NCBI GenBank assembly: GCA_019359715.1
Contig: JAHHGS010000022.1
Location: 1-64,000, forward strand
Direction: 5' to 3'
DNA length: 64,000 nucleotides
Origin: Aphanocapsa sp. GSE-SYN-MK-11-07L
Lineage (GTDB): Bacteria > Cyanobacteriota > Cyanobacteriia > Thermosynechococcales > Thermosynechococcaceae
The notes beneath the pieces are model-generated. The model was not told the DNA's origin. It did no database searches and was given only the letters and a program-made list of their open reading frames with translations. A program made the translations under genes and the position numbers. Below, piece after piece: positions 54,147 through 64,000 of this stretch (positions within the stretch are counted from its first letter, which is position 1; the number at the start of each line of letters is the position of its first letter).

Positions 54147-54896
54147 TTATACAAGCCCAAACCGCCGGTGGCGCTGCTGATAGTCAGACAGCGCTCGATG
54201 AAACTCTTGGCGATCGAAATTTGGCCACAGCGTTTCAGTCACGTAGATTTCAGAATAGGCAACTTGCCACAGCAAAAAATTACTGACCCGCATTTCTCCG
54301 CTTGTCCGAATCAACAGGTCAGGATCGCAGGTGCCAGCAGTGTAGAGATGCCTCTCAAACAGGGCCTCATCAATATCAACCACCTGGAGTTGGCCTTTTT
54401 CGACCTGTTCTGCGATCGCCCGACAGGCTTGCAGAATTTCTCTTCTGCCGCCGTAGTTTGTTGCCACCGTAAACCGAATCGTTTGGTTATGGCGAGTAGC
54501 CGACATCGCCCGCTCAATCTCCTCTTGCAGTGACTCTGGCAGCGACCCCAAGTCGCCGACAAAGTGAATTTGGACTCCTTCGCTGATCAGTTCTTTCAGT
54601 TCTCGCCGCAGCACTCGCTCAAATAGCGTCATCAAAAACTCAACTTCCGCCAGCGGTCGTCCCCAATTCTCAGTCGAAAAGGCGTAGGCGGTCAGCGCTT
54701 CAATTCCCCAATCTTTGCAGCAGCGCAGCAGTTCTTTTAGCGTGTCCACGCCGTGACGATGCCCCATAATCCGCGGCAAGCCCTGCTGCTTAGCCCAGCG
54801 GCCATTGCCATCCATAATCACCGCCACATGTCTGGGTAGGCGTTTCACATCCAGATCAGCCGGCAGGTCTCGCAGTAAGGTCGGTTTAGCAGTCAT
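54147..54896 (-). CDS. uppS: Isoprenyl transferase (undecaprenyl diphosphate synthase type)
   Basis: 249 residues. Cis-prenyltransferase that builds the carrier lipid for peptidoglycan and glycans. Motifs: [29 protein letters not shown] (catalytic Asp), [26 protein letters not shown] and the C-terminal [35 protein letters not shown]. Its start overlaps the end of cdaA by four bases. Confidence 0.96.
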   Translation of the reverse strand: MTAKPTLLRDLPADLDVKRLPRHVAVIMDGNGRWAKQQGLPRIMGHRHGVDTLKELLRCCKDWGIEALTAYAFSTENWGRPLAEVEFLMTLFERVLRRELKELISEGVQIHFVGDLGSLPESLQEEIERAMSATRHNQTIRFTVATNYGGRREILQACRAIAEQVEKGQLQVVDIDEALFERHLYTAGTCDPDLLIRTSGEMRVSNFLLWQVAYSEIYVTETLWPNFDRQEFHRALSDYQQRHRRFGLV

Positions 54897-55873
54897 GTTT
54901 TTTTGCGAAAGGCAGGGAAGCGAAGTAAACGACGAAAGCCAGGGGTAAAAATTTTAGCTTGAACTTTCCGCCATAGACCTCGCAAACCGGTTGTCTCAGT
55001 CTCACTTTCTACCGAGTCAAGTAGGCGAGTCTCTAGTAGCTCTTTCAGCTTACTGCTGGTTAGGGGTCGGTTCAGTACCCCCTTCTCTGCTAGTGAAATC
55101 GAACCCGTTTCTTCAGATACAACTATACAGGCACAGGTTTCTACTCGCTCTGTAATTCCCATTGCCGCTCGGTGTCGTGTTCCTAATTGCCGAGAGGCCG
55201 TTCGTTCTGAAAGGGGCAGAATCACGCTAGCCGCGACAATTCGGGAGCCGCGAATTAAGAGCGCCCCGTCGTGCAACAGCGTCGAGGTCTGAAAAATAGT
55301 TTGAATTAGCTCTTTCGAGACATCCGCATTCAACTTTACCCCCGGCACAGAAAAATCTCGTTCATCCATCGGTAGACTGCTGGTTTCTAAGATCAGCAGT
55401 GCACCGGTTCGATTTTGAGAGAGTTCCTTGACTGCTTCAACAATTTCATCCACTACATTATCGGTTTTGAGGGTCAATCGTTGACTCGGTCTGAGCAGCA
55501 CAAGAATTTGACCACGCCCTAATTGCTCCAAAAACCAGCGGATTTCTGACTGCAAAATTACCGACAGCGCCACAGCCGAACCAATCACCAAGTTAGTTAA
55601 CACAAAGGTGAGCAAATTCAGCCGCAGGATTTGACTGCCCACCGTGGCCAGCATCAAAAAAATGAATCCTCTGATCATCCATAGGGTGCGCCGCTCGGCA
55701 ATCACCAGCAGCACCATATAGGTGAGGCCCAACACCAAGGTGAGATCTAGCAATCCCAGTAAAAACGGCCCCAGCAGCGGTCGGATCAGCAGGGCTAAAT
55801 GACTAGGCTCGATCGCGCTTAACCAGCCCTGAGTCCCGTTCTGGTATATCAGCCCTTGCTGTAAGCCTGCCAT
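54893..55873 (-). CDS. cdaA: Diadenylate cyclase CdaA
   Basis: 326 residues. Three N-terminal membrane helices precede a DAC domain which makes c-di-AMP. The motifs DGALLI (about residue 200) and [12 protein letters not shown] (about 235) are intact, as needed for activity. c-di-AMP controls osmolyte and potassium uptake and cell wall balance. The ATGA overlap with uppS and the nearby lysA give a lysA-cdaA-uppS operon that couples the messenger to cell wall precursors. Confidence 0.95.
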   Translation of the reverse strand: MAGLQQGLIYQNGTQGWLSAIEPSHLALLIRPLLGPFLLGLLDLTLVLGLTYMVLLVIAERRTLWMIRGFIFLMLATVGSQILRLNLLTFVLTNLVIGSAVALSVILQSEIRWFLEQLGRGQILVLLRPSQRLTLKTDNVVDEIVEAVKELSQNRTGALLILETSSLPMDERDFSVPGVKLNADVSKELIQTIFQTSTLLHDGALLIRGSRIVAASVILPLSERTASRQLGTRHRAAMGITERVETCACIVVSEETGSISLAEKGVLNRPLTSSKLKELLETRLLDSVESETETTGLRGLWRKVQAKIFTPGFRRLLRFPAFRKKT

Positions 55874-55963
55874 TGCGCCTTGGGAAAATGTTGAGCCTTA
55901 CGGAAATTTGATCAAACAAGCCAGATTAATATCAACAATCAAACATTGCAGGCAATGCAGGTT

Positions 55964-57355
55964 TTAAACTAGTCGCTCTGGCAGCAAATCATTTTTAACC
56001 AAATCTTGATAGGTCTCCCGCTTCAAGATCAGGTTGGCTTCGCCTGAGTGCACCAGCACCGCCGCTGGTCGAGTCAAACGGTTATAGTTGGAAGCCATGC
56101 TGTAATTGTAGGCTCCAGTTGTCATCACGACGAGAATATCGCCAGGTTCAGTCACCGGAAGTTGGGCATCTTTGAGCAGAATATCTCCAGATTCACAGTG
56201 CTTCCCCGCCACGGTAACAGTCTGGCTGACCGGAGCAGCCATCCGATTGCCAACAACAGCTCGGTAAGCTGACTGATAGGTAATCGGTCGCGGGTTATCT
56301 GACATGCCGCCATCAACCGCCACATAGGTACGGATGCCGGGCACCTCTTTATGTCCGCCAATCGTATAGGCAGTCACACAAGCCGGGCCAATTAAAGACC
56401 GACCTGGCTCACAAATTAGTTTGGGCAGCGGTAGACCCCGGTCTTGGCAAGCAGCCGCAATGCTTTCAGCCACGACTTTCACCCAGTCTGTAATACTGGG
56501 CGGTTGATCTGACTCAACGTAGCGAATCCCTAAGCCGCCCCCAACATTTAGCTCGTTCATGGGTAGCCCAGCCGCGATCGCCGCCGCCAGCCAGTCCGCC
56601 AACACGCCTGCCAAATCTTGGTGCGGCTGCAACTCAAAAATTTGAGAGCCAATGTGGGCATGAAAACCGACCCAGTTGACCTGGGAATGCTGAACGGCAA
56701 AGTCTAACAGCGCCGAGATTTGATTCGGATCAAAGCCAAATTTGCTGTCGAGGTGCCCTGTCCGAATGTACTCGTGGGTATGGCACTCAATTCCAGGCGT
56801 AATCCGCAGCATCACTCTGGGCGAATTGCCGCTGGCTGGGGCTAATTCCGCTAGCCGCTCTAGCTCCAGCCAGTTGTCTGCCACCACTGTACAGCCGGCC
56901 GCGATCGCAAACTCTAGTTCTGGCAGCGACTTATTATTGCCGTGGAAGTAAATTTTCTCACCGCTGACGCCAGCTTGCAGGGCGGTGTAAAGTTCGCCGC
57001 CAGAGGCAACGTCAATCCCGAAGCCTTCGCTAGTTACAATCGCGCAGGTTGCCAGGCAATTCCAGGCCTTCGAGGCATAAATAACCTGAGCAGAACCGGG
57101 ATAGTAGCGCTGCATTGCCTGCTGATATTGCTGGGCACCAACTCGCAGCGTCTGCTCATCCAAAATGTAGAGCGGGGAGCCAAACTGAGCGACTAGATCC
57201 ACCACATCACAACCGCCAATTTCCAAGTGATCGCGATCGTTAAGGCAGGCAGTCAGCGGCAGTAGCTGCTGATTGGGGGAGCGGCTGTCTAGGTCAACCG
57301 GGGAAGTCAACAGAGAACTCAGAGCAGCCGTTTGGGGAGAGTCGAGCAACACCAT
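55964..57355 (-). CDS. lysA: Diaminopimelate decarboxylase
   Basis: 463 residues. PLP enzyme that makes lysine from meso-DAP. Motifs: VIYASKAWNCLATCAIV (Schiff-base Lys), GFHAHIGSQIFELQPHQ, NVGGGLGIRY, EPGRSLIGPACVT, and CESGDILLKD with the active-site Cys contributed across the dimer. It lies 90 bases upstream of cdaA on the same strand. Full length. Confidence 0.96.
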   Translation of the reverse strand: MVLLDSPQTAALSSLLTSPVDLDSRSPNQQLLPLTACLNDRDHLEIGGCDVVDLVAQFGSPLYILDEQTLRVGAQQYQQAMQRYYPGSAQVIYASKAWNCLATCAIVTSEGFGIDVASGGELYTALQAGVSGEKIYFHGNNKSLPELEFAIAAGCTVVADNWLELERLAELAPASGNSPRVMLRITPGIECHTHEYIRTGHLDSKFGFDPNQISALLDFAVQHSQVNWVGFHAHIGSQIFELQPHQDLAGVLADWLAAAIAAGLPMNELNVGGGLGIRYVESDQPPSITDWVKVVAESIAAACQDRGLPLPKLICEPGRSLIGPACVTAYTIGGHKEVPGIRTYVAVDGGMSDNPRPITYQSAYRAVVGNRMAAPVSQTVTVAGKHCESGDILLKDAQLPVTEPGDILVVMTTGAYNYSMASNYNRLTRPAAVLVHSGEANLILKRETYQDLVKNDLLPERLV

Positions 57356-57488
57356 AGGTTTTGAGGATTTCTGTCAAAGCATGACAGGTTTGGCAACAGT
57401 TAAAGATTTGTTTTTACCAGTGTACAATTTAGCGGCTGACCGGGCGATTCTGTTTGCAGAGGCACTTTAGTGAACGCTAAATTTTGTC

Positions 57489-58136
57489 ATGCCTGATTTA
57501 ACGCTTAAACCGATGTCTGAGGATCTGCTAGCGGCTGCCGTAGGCTTAGATCAAATTTGTTTGGGTGGCTTATGGAACTTGGCCGGCTACCAGCAAGAAT
57601 TTGAACGTGATATCAGCACCCTGCTGGCCTTAACTTGCTCGTTAGATTGCTCATCAGACCGACCGAATCTAGTTGATAGCCTTCAGATAAACAGCCCTGA
57701 GATTAATCAATCTGACCAACTGCTGATTGGCATGGGCTGTAGCTGGCGGATTCTGGAAGAAATGCATATTACCCTGATCGCGGTTCATCCCGGCTACCAG
57801 CGATCGGGACTGGGGCAAATTCTGCTGATTGGACTGCTTTGGTTGGGCTGTCAGCATCGGTCAGAACGAACAACCCTGGAGGTACGAGAATCTAATCGGG
57901 TGGCGCTTGCCCTCTACGAAAAGTTCGGATTCCAAGTTGCAGGACGGCGACGGCGATACTACCCTGATACGGGCGAAGATGGCTTGATTTTGTGGCGAGG
58001 TGAGCTGGAGAAACCAGAATTTGCGCAACTGCTCAGACAACAGCAGCAGCAGACGATGGCTAGCTTGGAGATCAAAGGTTGGCACTTGCAAATCGCCAGT
58101 GAATTGAATCCATGCCTGCAAGCAGGAGCGAACTAG
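57489..58136 (+). CDS. rimI: Ribosomal protein alanine acetyltransferase RimI
   Basis: 215 residues, longer than typical RimI because of an extra ~40-residue linker between the first strands (about 55-80) and a C-terminal tail. The GNAT core is shown by LIAVHPGYQRSGLGQILLIGLLWLG (acetyl-CoA loop Q/RxxGxG/A), TLEVRESNRVALALYEKFGFQVAGRRRRYYP and the final DGLILWRGE. The substrate could be ribosomal S18 or other N-terminal alanines. Confidence 0.85.
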   Translation: MPDLTLKPMSEDLLAAAVGLDQICLGGLWNLAGYQQEFERDISTLLALTCSLDCSSDRPNLVDSLQINSPEINQSDQLLIGMGCSWRILEEMHITLIAVHPGYQRSGLGQILLIGLLWLGCQHRSERTTLEVRESNRVALALYEKFGFQVAGRRRRYYPDTGEDGLILWRGELEKPEFAQLLRQQQQQTMASLEIKGWHLQIASELNPCLQAGAN

Positions 58137-58355
58137 CCCAAGTTAGCGCTTGATCCCAAGCTGAAAGACGATTAATGTTTGACAACAAAAAATATTTGAA
58201 TTTCTGTCGCTACAATGAAGAATAAGAAGTTCTCCTCCATGGCCTGAAACTATTGTAAATAGCGATGCTTTTGAGGTTTGCTCTTGACCAATTAGGACAA
58301 AGTTCCTGTGTTAAGATTGGTCTTACCTGCACGCAGCAACCATTGGGAATACGCC

Positions 58356-60830
58356 ATGTTTGAACGCTTTACAGAAAAGGCAATTAAGGTCATCATGCTC
58401 GCCCAAGAAGAAGCCCGCCGATTGGGGCACAATTTTGTGGGGACAGAGCAAATCCTTCTAGGGTTAATCGGGGAAGGAACTGGCGTTGCTGCCAAAGTCT
58501 TAAAATCGATGGGGGTCAACCTCAAAGATGCCCGGATTGAAGTCGAGAAAATTATTGGTCGGGGATCGGGCTTTGTCGCGGTTGAAATTCCCTTTACTCC
58601 CAGAGCAAAGCGAGTTTTAGAGCTGTCTTTGGAAGAAGCCCGTCAGTTAGGTCACAACTATATTGGGACTGAGCATCTGCTGCTGGGCTTGATCCGAGAA
58701 GGCGAGGGCGTTGCCGCCAGAGTTCTAGAAAACTTAGGCGTTGACCTGTCCAAAGTGCGCACCCAAGTGATTCGGATGCTGGGTGAAACGGCGGAAGTTT
58801 CTGCTGGCAGCAGTCAAGGGCGAACCAAGACCCCAACCTTGGATGAGTTTGGCTCTAACCTGACTCAGTTGGCCGCCGACGGCAAACTTGATCCGGTGGT
58901 TGGCCGCCAAAAAGAGATTGAGCGCGTGATTCAAATTCTTGGTCGCCGAACCAAAAATAATCCAGTCCTGATTGGTGAACCAGGCGTGGGCAAAACGGCG
59001 ATTGCCGAAGGATTAGCCCAGCGAATTGCCAACAGCGATATTCCAGATATTCTGCAAGACAAGCGGGTTGTTACCCTTGACATTGGCTTGCTGGTGGCCG
59101 GCACCAAGTACCGGGGCGAATTTGAAGAGCGGCTGAAAAAAATTATGGACGAGATCCGCCAGGCCGGTAACGTCGTCTTGGTGATTGATGAAGTCCACAC
59201 TCTAATTGGGGCCGGGGCTGCCGAAGGAGCGATCGACGCTGCCAACATTCTGAAGCCAGCCTTGGCGCGGGGTGAACTCCAGTGTATTGGCGCCACAACC
59301 CTGGATGAGTACCGCAAGCACATTGAGCGCGATGCGGCCCTAGAGCGCCGCTTCCAGCCGGTGACGGTCGGAGAACCCTCGGTCGATGAAACAATTGAGA
59401 TTCTCTACGGTCTGCGGGAGCGTTACGAGAAGCACCACAAGCTGAAAATCCTGGACGAAGCGCTGGAAGCTGCCGCCAAGCTCTCCGATCGCTATATTTC
59501 TGACCGCTTTCTGCCCGACAAGGCAATCGACTTAATCGACGAAGCCGGTTCACGGGTGCGCTTGATCAACTCGCAGTTGCCTCCAGCCGCCAAAGAACTC
59601 GATAAAGAACTGCGGCAAGTCCTGAAGGAAAAAGACGACGCGGTGCGCTCCCAAAACTTTGACAAAGCGGGCGAACTGCGCGATCGCGAAATGGAGTTAA
59701 AGGGCAAAATTCGCGACCTGTCGCAATCTAAGAAAGCCGAATCGACCAGCGAAGATCAATCTCCCGAGGTGAATGAGGAAGACATTGCCCACATTGTCGC
59801 CTCCTGGACAGGGGTGCCGGTTAGCAAGCTAACGGAATCTGAGTCTGAGAAACTGATGCACATGGAAGACACCCTGCATCAGCGCCTGATTGGTCAGGAT
59901 GAAGCCGTGCGGGCAATTTCCCGCGCCATTCGGCGGGCGAGAGTAGGGCTGAAAAATCCCAACCGCCCGATCGCTAGCTTTATCTTCTCCGGCCCAACCG
60001 GGGTTGGTAAAACTGAGCTGACCAAATCTCTAGCCGCTTACTTCTTTGGCTCTGAAGATGCGATGATCCGGCTAGATATGTCGGAGTACATGGAGCGGCA
60101 TACGGTTTCTAAGCTGATTGGTTCGCCCCCCGGCTACGTTGGCTACAACGAAGGTGGGCAACTGACTGAAGCCGTCCGTAGACGCCCCTATACCGTCGTT
60201 CTGTTTGATGAAATCGAAAAGGCTCACCCCGATGTCTTCAATTTGCTGCTGCAAATTCTGGAAGACGGTCGCTTGACTGATGCCAAGGGTCGGACTGTCG
60301 ACTTCAAGAACACCCTCTTGATCATGACCTCGAACATCGGTTCCAAAGTGATTGAAAAAGGTGGCGGTGGACTCGGCTTTGAGTTTGGCGGCAGCGGTAA
60401 TGAAGCCGATTCTCAGTACAACCGGATTAAATCCTTGGTGAACGAAGAGTTAAAGCAATACTTCCGCCCAGAATTCCTCAACCGTCTAGACGAAATCATT
60501 GTCTTCCGTCAGTTGACGAAGGACGAGGTGAAGCAGATTTCCGATATTCTGCTTAAGGAAGTCTTTGGGCGGCTGACGGAGCAGGGGATCACCTTAGAAG
60601 TGACAGAGCGATTCAAAGATCGCTTAGTCGAGGAAGGCTATAACCCTAGCTACGGTGCTCGACCGCTGCGGAGAGCGATTATGCGCTTGCTGGAAGATAG
60701 CTTGGCGGAAGAAATTCTGTCTGGGCGCGTCAAAGACGGCGACACTGCGATCGTAGATGTGGGTGATGATGGTCAAGTCAAGGTGATTCAAGGTGAACGC
60801 CGACAACTACTGCCCCAAGGCGCAGAGTAG
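58356..60830 (+). CDS. clpC: AAA+ unfoldase ClpC (Hsp100)
   Basis: 824 residues from the ATG at 58356 ([12 protein letters not shown]); the frame extends upstream to 58308 without conserved sequence. Two Clp-N repeats (about 5-145), AAA-1 with Walker A GEPGVGKT and Walker B VLVIDEVH, a UVR-type middle region ([17 protein letters not shown]) and AAA-2 with [12 protein letters not shown] and LFDEIEKAH. The FGF/LGF-like loop for ClpP docking (GLGFEFGG) is present. ClpC delivers substrates to ClpP/ClpR. Confidence 0.97.
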   Translation: MFERFTEKAIKVIMLAQEEARRLGHNFVGTEQILLGLIGEGTGVAAKVLKSMGVNLKDARIEVEKIIGRGSGFVAVEIPFTPRAKRVLELSLEEARQLGHNYIGTEHLLLGLIREGEGVAARVLENLGVDLSKVRTQVIRMLGETAEVSAGSSQGRTKTPTLDEFGSNLTQLAADGKLDPVVGRQKEIERVIQILGRRTKNNPVLIGEPGVGKTAIAEGLAQRIANSDIPDILQDKRVVTLDIGLLVAGTKYRGEFEERLKKIMDEIRQAGNVVLVIDEVHTLIGAGAAEGAIDAANILKPALARGELQCIGATTLDEYRKHIERDAALERRFQPVTVGEPSVDETIEILYGLRERYEKHHKLKILDEALEAAAKLSDRYISDRFLPDKAIDLIDEAGSRVRLINSQLPPAAKELDKELRQVLKEKDDAVRSQNFDKAGELRDREMELKGKIRDLSQSKKAESTSEDQSPEVNEEDIAHIVASWTGVPVSKLTESESEKLMHMEDTLHQRLIGQDEAVRAISRAIRRARVGLKNPNRPIASFIFSGPTGVGKTELTKSLAAYFFGSEDAMIRLDMSEYMERHTVSKLIGSPPGYVGYNEGGQLTEAVRRRPYTVVLFDEIEKAHPDVFNLLLQILEDGRLTDAKGRTVDFKNTLLIMTSNIGSKVIEKGGGGLGFEFGGSGNEADSQYNRIKSLVNEELKQYFRPEFLNRLDEIIVFRQLTKDEVKQISDILLKEVFGRLTEQGITLEVTERFKDRLVEEGYNPSYGARPLRRAIMRLLEDSLAEEILSGRVKDGDTAIVDVGDDGQVKVIQGERRQLLPQGAE

Positions 60831-60870
60831 ACCGATCCCCATTGGTTAGATTGTCAAAGCATCTACCAGG

Positions 60871-60905
60871 AACGGCAGAAATTGGAAACTTTTCTGCCGT
60901 TTTTT
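60871..60905 (+). terminator. Intrinsic terminator of clpC
   Basis: AACGGCAGAAA pairs with TTTCTGCCGTT (11 bp, 9-base loop) and is followed by TTTT. Confidence 0.85.
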
Positions 60906-60939
60906 GCTGTTTGGTTGCCTTCACTAGGATGATGGGCTT

Positions 60940-61476
60940 ATGCAGATTAACGCTGAAATCTTGATCCCGTTCCCGCAATCGCTGGTGTTTGCCACCTATC
61001 GAGACCAGCTCTTGGATTTGATCCCCTACCTACCAAACGTGAAGGGGATTGAGCCTCAAGCTCGGACTGAAGCAGAGGGGCGGGTGCAATTGGTGAACGT
61101 GTGGCATGGCGGCGGCGAGATCCCGCCCCCGGCTCGCGCCTTGCTGAGTGAGTCAATGCTGTCCTGGACAGAACGAACTACCTGGAACCCGATCGACTTC
61201 ACCACCGACTGGCAAATTGAAACCCATGCCTTTACAGATGCTGTGAGCTGTATTGGCAAAAATTATTTTCTAGAGTCAAACGGTGGCACTAAACTCGTTA
61301 GCAAAGGCAAGCTAGCGATCGACCCTAGCAAAATTCATGGCGTCCCTCATTTTTTGGCTCAGATGATTGCCGGTGTCGTCGAGGAATTTCTGGGCGGCAA
61401 AATAGAGCCAAATCTGCTCCAACTTGCGGCAGGAGTGAGCGCTTACCTGGAGCAGACTTCTCACGCTCTGACTTGA
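60940..61476 (+). CDS. SRPBCC-family (START-like) protein
   Basis: 178 residues. The SRPBCC/polyketide-cyclase-like fold is suggested by the opening INAEILIPFPQSLVFATYRDQLLDLIPYLPNVKGIEPQ and the final long helix. These proteins bind hydrophobic ligands. No signal peptide. Specific ligand unknown. Preceded by the clpC terminator, so it is a separate transcript. Confidence 0.75.
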   Translation: MQINAEILIPFPQSLVFATYRDQLLDLIPYLPNVKGIEPQARTEAEGRVQLVNVWHGGGEIPPPARALLSESMLSWTERTTWNPIDFTTDWQIETHAFTDAVSCIGKNYFLESNGGTKLVSKGKLAIDPSKIHGVPHFLAQMIAGVVEEFLGGKIEPNLLQLAAGVSAYLEQTSHALT

Positions 61477-61492
61477 AACCCTCGCAAACCGA

Positions 61493-61523
61493 AAACCCAT
61501 CCGACTCTGAGTCGGATGGGTTT
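61493..61523. terminator. Hairpin between convergent genes
   Basis: AAACCCATCCGACTC pairs with GAGTCGGATGGGTTT over up to 15 bp between the SRPBCC and the zinc-ribbon membrane genes. It ends in TTT and may act in both directions. Confidence 0.75.
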
Positions 61524-61571
61524 GGGGTGAAAAGTTGATTTTACCGCAGTGCCAAGCCAATCTAGCTTTGT

Positions 61572-61991
61572 CTAGTCATCAACAACTTGGGCTGATACTT
61601 CTACAGCTTGGACATCAATCGTGCCAGGTGGGGTCAGGCGGTGAAAGTGGCGATCGCTAACTTGCAAATTTTCGCCACAGCTAGGACATTGCAGTTGTCG
61701 GTTATTTAACCCTACTAATTCAAAGCTACAGACTGGGCATTCTTCTTGCACCAAGCTCCGCTTTAGCCACCACTGCAACCCCAAAAACAGCGCTAGCGGG
61801 GTGATTAAAACTAGCCCTAGCAAAATCAAAGACAGTTTGACCAACCACCCTAAGCCAATCAGGCTAAACAGCCAGACAACGACTAAAAAGATCAGCCAGG
61901 ATTTAATAGCAGGATAGTTGCTCAGCAGTGCTCTAGGATTATTCAGATTCAAGGCTGTTCTCCAACTTAAGCTAAAGGAGATATTCTTCAT
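61572..61991 (-). CDS. Hypothetical membrane protein with C-terminal zinc ribbon
   Basis: 139 residues. Two hydrophobic helices (about 31-50 and 53-73) followed by a CPVC...CPSC ribbon (four Cys, about 85-105) and an acidic tail. No family recognised. The ribbon probably lies on the cytoplasmic side. Confidence 0.65.
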   Translation of the reverse strand: MKNISFSLSWRTALNLNNPRALLSNYPAIKSWLIFLVVVWLFSLIGLGWLVKLSLILLGLVLITPLALFLGLQWWLKRSLVQEECPVCSFELVGLNNRQLQCPSCGENLQVSDRHFHRLTPPGTIDVQAVEVSAQVVDD

Positions 61992-62096
61992 CTAAGCATA
62001 GTATTCAGTTGGGCGGAGGTAGGTTATCCCTACCTGGAACCGGATGGGTTGTAATCGCAGCCGAGGAATGAGGGCATACTGAGTCCTGTAATTCAA

Positions 62097-63521
62097 ATGA
62101 GCGAGATCATGACCCTCAAGACAGTTGGAGACGCACCGGGCGAACTGTTTGGCGATCGCTATCGAATTGAGCGGCTGTTAGGAAAGCGGTCGGGCCGCCG
62201 CACCTATCTAGCCAGAGATTTAAAAACCTACAAGCAAGTGGTAATCAAGCGCCTCATCTTTGGGGAGGATATTGAATGGGAGGACTTAAAGCTATTTGAA
62301 CGGGAAGCCGCCGTACTGCGATCGCTCTCTCACCCCGCCATTCCTCGTTATTTAGATTACTTTGATTTAGACTTACCCAGCGGCAAGGGGTTTGCCCTCG
62401 TCCAGGCCTACATTAGTGCTTCCTCATTAGAAGCTCATTTACAGACCCGCAGTTTCAATGAATCAGACCTGATCGCTCTCGCCAAATCAGTTCTAGAGAT
62501 CTTGATCTATCTGCATGATCATGATCCCCCCATCGTCCATCGAGACATCAAACCCAGCAACATTCTCTTGAGCGATCTACCCGTTGCCAGAATTGGCGAG
62601 GTCTACTTGGTCGATTTTGGCTCAGTTGCCTTACCAAAAGCCTCTCACACGATCACCGTTGTGGGAACCTATGGCTACATGCCGCCGGAGCAGTTTGGCG
62701 GACGCACCATGCCTGCTTCTGACTTGTATAGCTTGGGCGCAACGCTGATTTATTGGGTAACAGGGCAACACCCCGCCGATCTGACTCAGGTCGATCAGCA
62801 GCTTCAGTTTACGCCTTTGACTCCCCTCAGTCCAGGGCTGACTCGCTGGCTCCAGCGGATGGTGCAGCCGAGTTTAAGCCGCCGCTTCACCTCCGCCCGT
62901 GAAGCGTTAGCGGCACTTGATTTACCTGCGCTGTCAGCAGCGATTGTTCAACGCCCAGCCAACAGCAAAATTTTGCTCAAAAAAGCGGCCCAAACCCTAG
63001 AAATTCGGTTCCCGCCGGGACGGACTAACCCCTTAGCAGTGGCTGGATTAGCATTTATGGGGCTGTTTGCGATCGCTTGGAACTCTTTCATCATGCTGTG
63101 GACAGGCATGGCCCTGATGGCTCCGTTGCCGATTAATCTTGTGTTTGCCCTCTTCTCGCTGCCGTTTTGGGCGGTTGGGATCGGGATGGCAGGGACAGTC
63201 ATCTTTGGCTTATTTGGGAAGATGCGCTTGCACTTAACGGAGCAACAGATTTCTCAGCAGTACGAACTGTTTGGCTGCAAGCGCTATATTCCCCGCCCCA
63301 GTCCCCGCCAAGACATTACCCGGATCGAGCTGGTTGAGCGCCACTATAAAAAAGACAGTGATGGTGATCGAGTCGAAGTCCAACCGCAACTGATTATTTG
63401 GGCCGGGGGGCAGACCTACCGCTTCAGCCCCAAGGTTAATGCTTGGCTAAGCGAGGCTGAAATTGAGTGGTTAGCGACTGAACTCAGTGATTGGCTAGGA
63501 CTACCGATTGATCGAACGTAG
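62097..63521 (+). CDS. Ser/Thr protein kinase with membrane-anchored tail
   Basis: 474 residues. Kinase domain (about 20-285): LLGKRSGRRTYLARD (atypical glycine loop), VVIKRL, HRDIKPSNILL, LVDFGSV, GTYGYMPPEQFGGR. The first Gly-rich loop lacks a full GxGxxG. Two hydrophobic helices (about 315-375) and a C-terminal PH-like region follow. The downstream target is unknown. Confidence 0.9.
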   Translation: MSEIMTLKTVGDAPGELFGDRYRIERLLGKRSGRRTYLARDLKTYKQVVIKRLIFGEDIEWEDLKLFEREAAVLRSLSHPAIPRYLDYFDLDLPSGKGFALVQAYISASSLEAHLQTRSFNESDLIALAKSVLEILIYLHDHDPPIVHRDIKPSNILLSDLPVARIGEVYLVDFGSVALPKASHTITVVGTYGYMPPEQFGGRTMPASDLYSLGATLIYWVTGQHPADLTQVDQQLQFTPLTPLSPGLTRWLQRMVQPSLSRRFTSAREALAALDLPALSAAIVQRPANSKILLKKAAQTLEIRFPPGRTNPLAVAGLAFMGLFAIAWNSFIMLWTGMALMAPLPINLVFALFSLPFWAVGIGMAGTVIFGLFGKMRLHLTEQQISQQYELFGCKRYIPRPSPRQDITRIELVERHYKKDSDGDRVEVQPQLIIWAGGQTYRFSPKVNAWLSEAEIEWLATELSDWLGLPIDRT

Positions 63522-63600
63522 CAATTACTACTAAACCTTTGCTTCAAAACCATATAGTGATATGCTTTACCGCGACCAGTGACTATGAGTCTTCAAACAA

Positions 63601-64000
63601 ATGCCTTTACCAAAACGATTTTTAGCCGAGTTCATCGGCACTTTCTGGCTAGTCTTAGGCGGCTGCGGTAGCGCGGTCTTAGCGGCTGCTTTTCCCTATA
63701 CCGCCAAAGTCGGTGAATCCGCAAATTACTTTGGGATTGCTTTTGCTGGCGTTTCCCTAGCCTTTGGTTTGACCGTTCTAACCATGGCCTACGCGATCGG
63801 CCATATTTCTGGCTGTCACCTTAACCCTGCCGTTTCGTTTGGGTTGTGGGCTGGCAAGCGCTTTCCGAGTTCTGATTTACTACCCTACATCGTTGCCCAA
63901 GTTTTAGGCGCGATCGTTGCCGGTGGTCTAGTCTATCTGATTGCAACCGGCCGTGAAGGTGGTTTTGTCCTCTCTGGGCCAGGGGCGCTAGCCACAAACG
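63601..64000 (+). CDS. aqpZ: Aquaporin Z, N-terminal part (cut by window end)
   Basis: 133 visible codons from the ATG at 63601. MIP-family channel: [24 protein letters not shown], then [30 protein letters not shown] with the first NPA motif. The spacing fits the bacterial AqpZ water channel rather than glycerol facilitators. The remainder lies outside the window. The gap from the kinase is 79 bases. Confidence 0.93.
   Translation, partial: MPLPKRFLAEFIGTFWLVLGGCGSAVLAAAFPYTAKVGESANYFGIAFAGVSLAFGLTVLTMAYAIGHISGCHLNPAVSFGLWAGKRFPSSDLLPYIVAQVLGAIVAGGLVYLIATGREGGFVLSGPGALATN

Overview
The window is chromosomal DNA of a cyanobacterium. Octamers GCGATCGC/GCGATCG (HIP1-like) recur throughout. The gene set includes rbcR (ycf30), an rbp-rpsU pair, D-glycerate 3-kinase, clpC, a DnaK2-like chaperone, a KaiB-like protein, DUF1818, DUF3153 and an alr0857-type protein. 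The style of genes and repeats suggests a filamentous Leptolyngbya-like lineage, but this is inference; there is no rRNA here to settle it.

Layout. 1-8124 is mostly housekeeping: the edge of an IS630-type transposase, two secreted proteins (one with a CAP domain), a carboxyl-terminal processing protease, ispG, a Dps ferritin, wecB and pilT. 8245-9045 is a protein with a C-terminal KaiB fold. 9091-19892 is an accessory, defence-like island. It holds a HigA-type antitoxin remnant and a type ISP-like adenine methyltransferase whose gene is split in two by toxin-antitoxin genes (hicB, a truncated hicA, and DUF2281-MazF). These are followed by a DUF6883/DUF4926 pair, four tandem copies of an unknown ~75-82-residue protein, a second DUF6883 protein, and a 1516-residue protein joining DUF4926, a PLD-type nuclease, an Ig-like (IPT/TIG) segment and a SNF2 helicase.

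20076-24881 is a second accessory module. It has a ribbon-helix-helix regulator, an HNH nuclease, a MITE with 17-bp terminal inverted repeats, an alr0857-type protein, a dense tRNA array (12 foldable tRNAs plus disrupted ones) and an RtcB RNA ligase. Several tRNA genes are interrupted by short palindromic repeats. A motif GTAGYAYGTT occurs both at the regulator's promoter and at the array promoter.

25243-64000 returns to core genes: glyK, a PP2C phosphatase, a radical-SAM protein, a DALR-only protein, a PstS-like protein with a Ser/Thr kinase and rbcR, ilvC, rpsU, an RRM protein, mnmA, rpoZ, DUF1818, tRNA-Pro(GGG), an IS5-type transposase remnant, DUF2237, glmU and an FAD oxidoreductase with a MITE inside its signal region. 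Then come dnaK, hspA, rlmN, DUF3153, an AI-2E family permease, lysA-cdaA-uppS, rimI, clpC, an SRPBCC protein, a second Ser/Thr kinase and the start of aqpZ, cut by the window end.

The two accessory modules are the most unusual content. The first looks like a modification gene plus a helicase-nuclease, with TA genes and small unknown proteins embedded. The second looks like a regulated tRNA-replacement and RNA-repair cassette. Both functions are inferred from domain content and context only.
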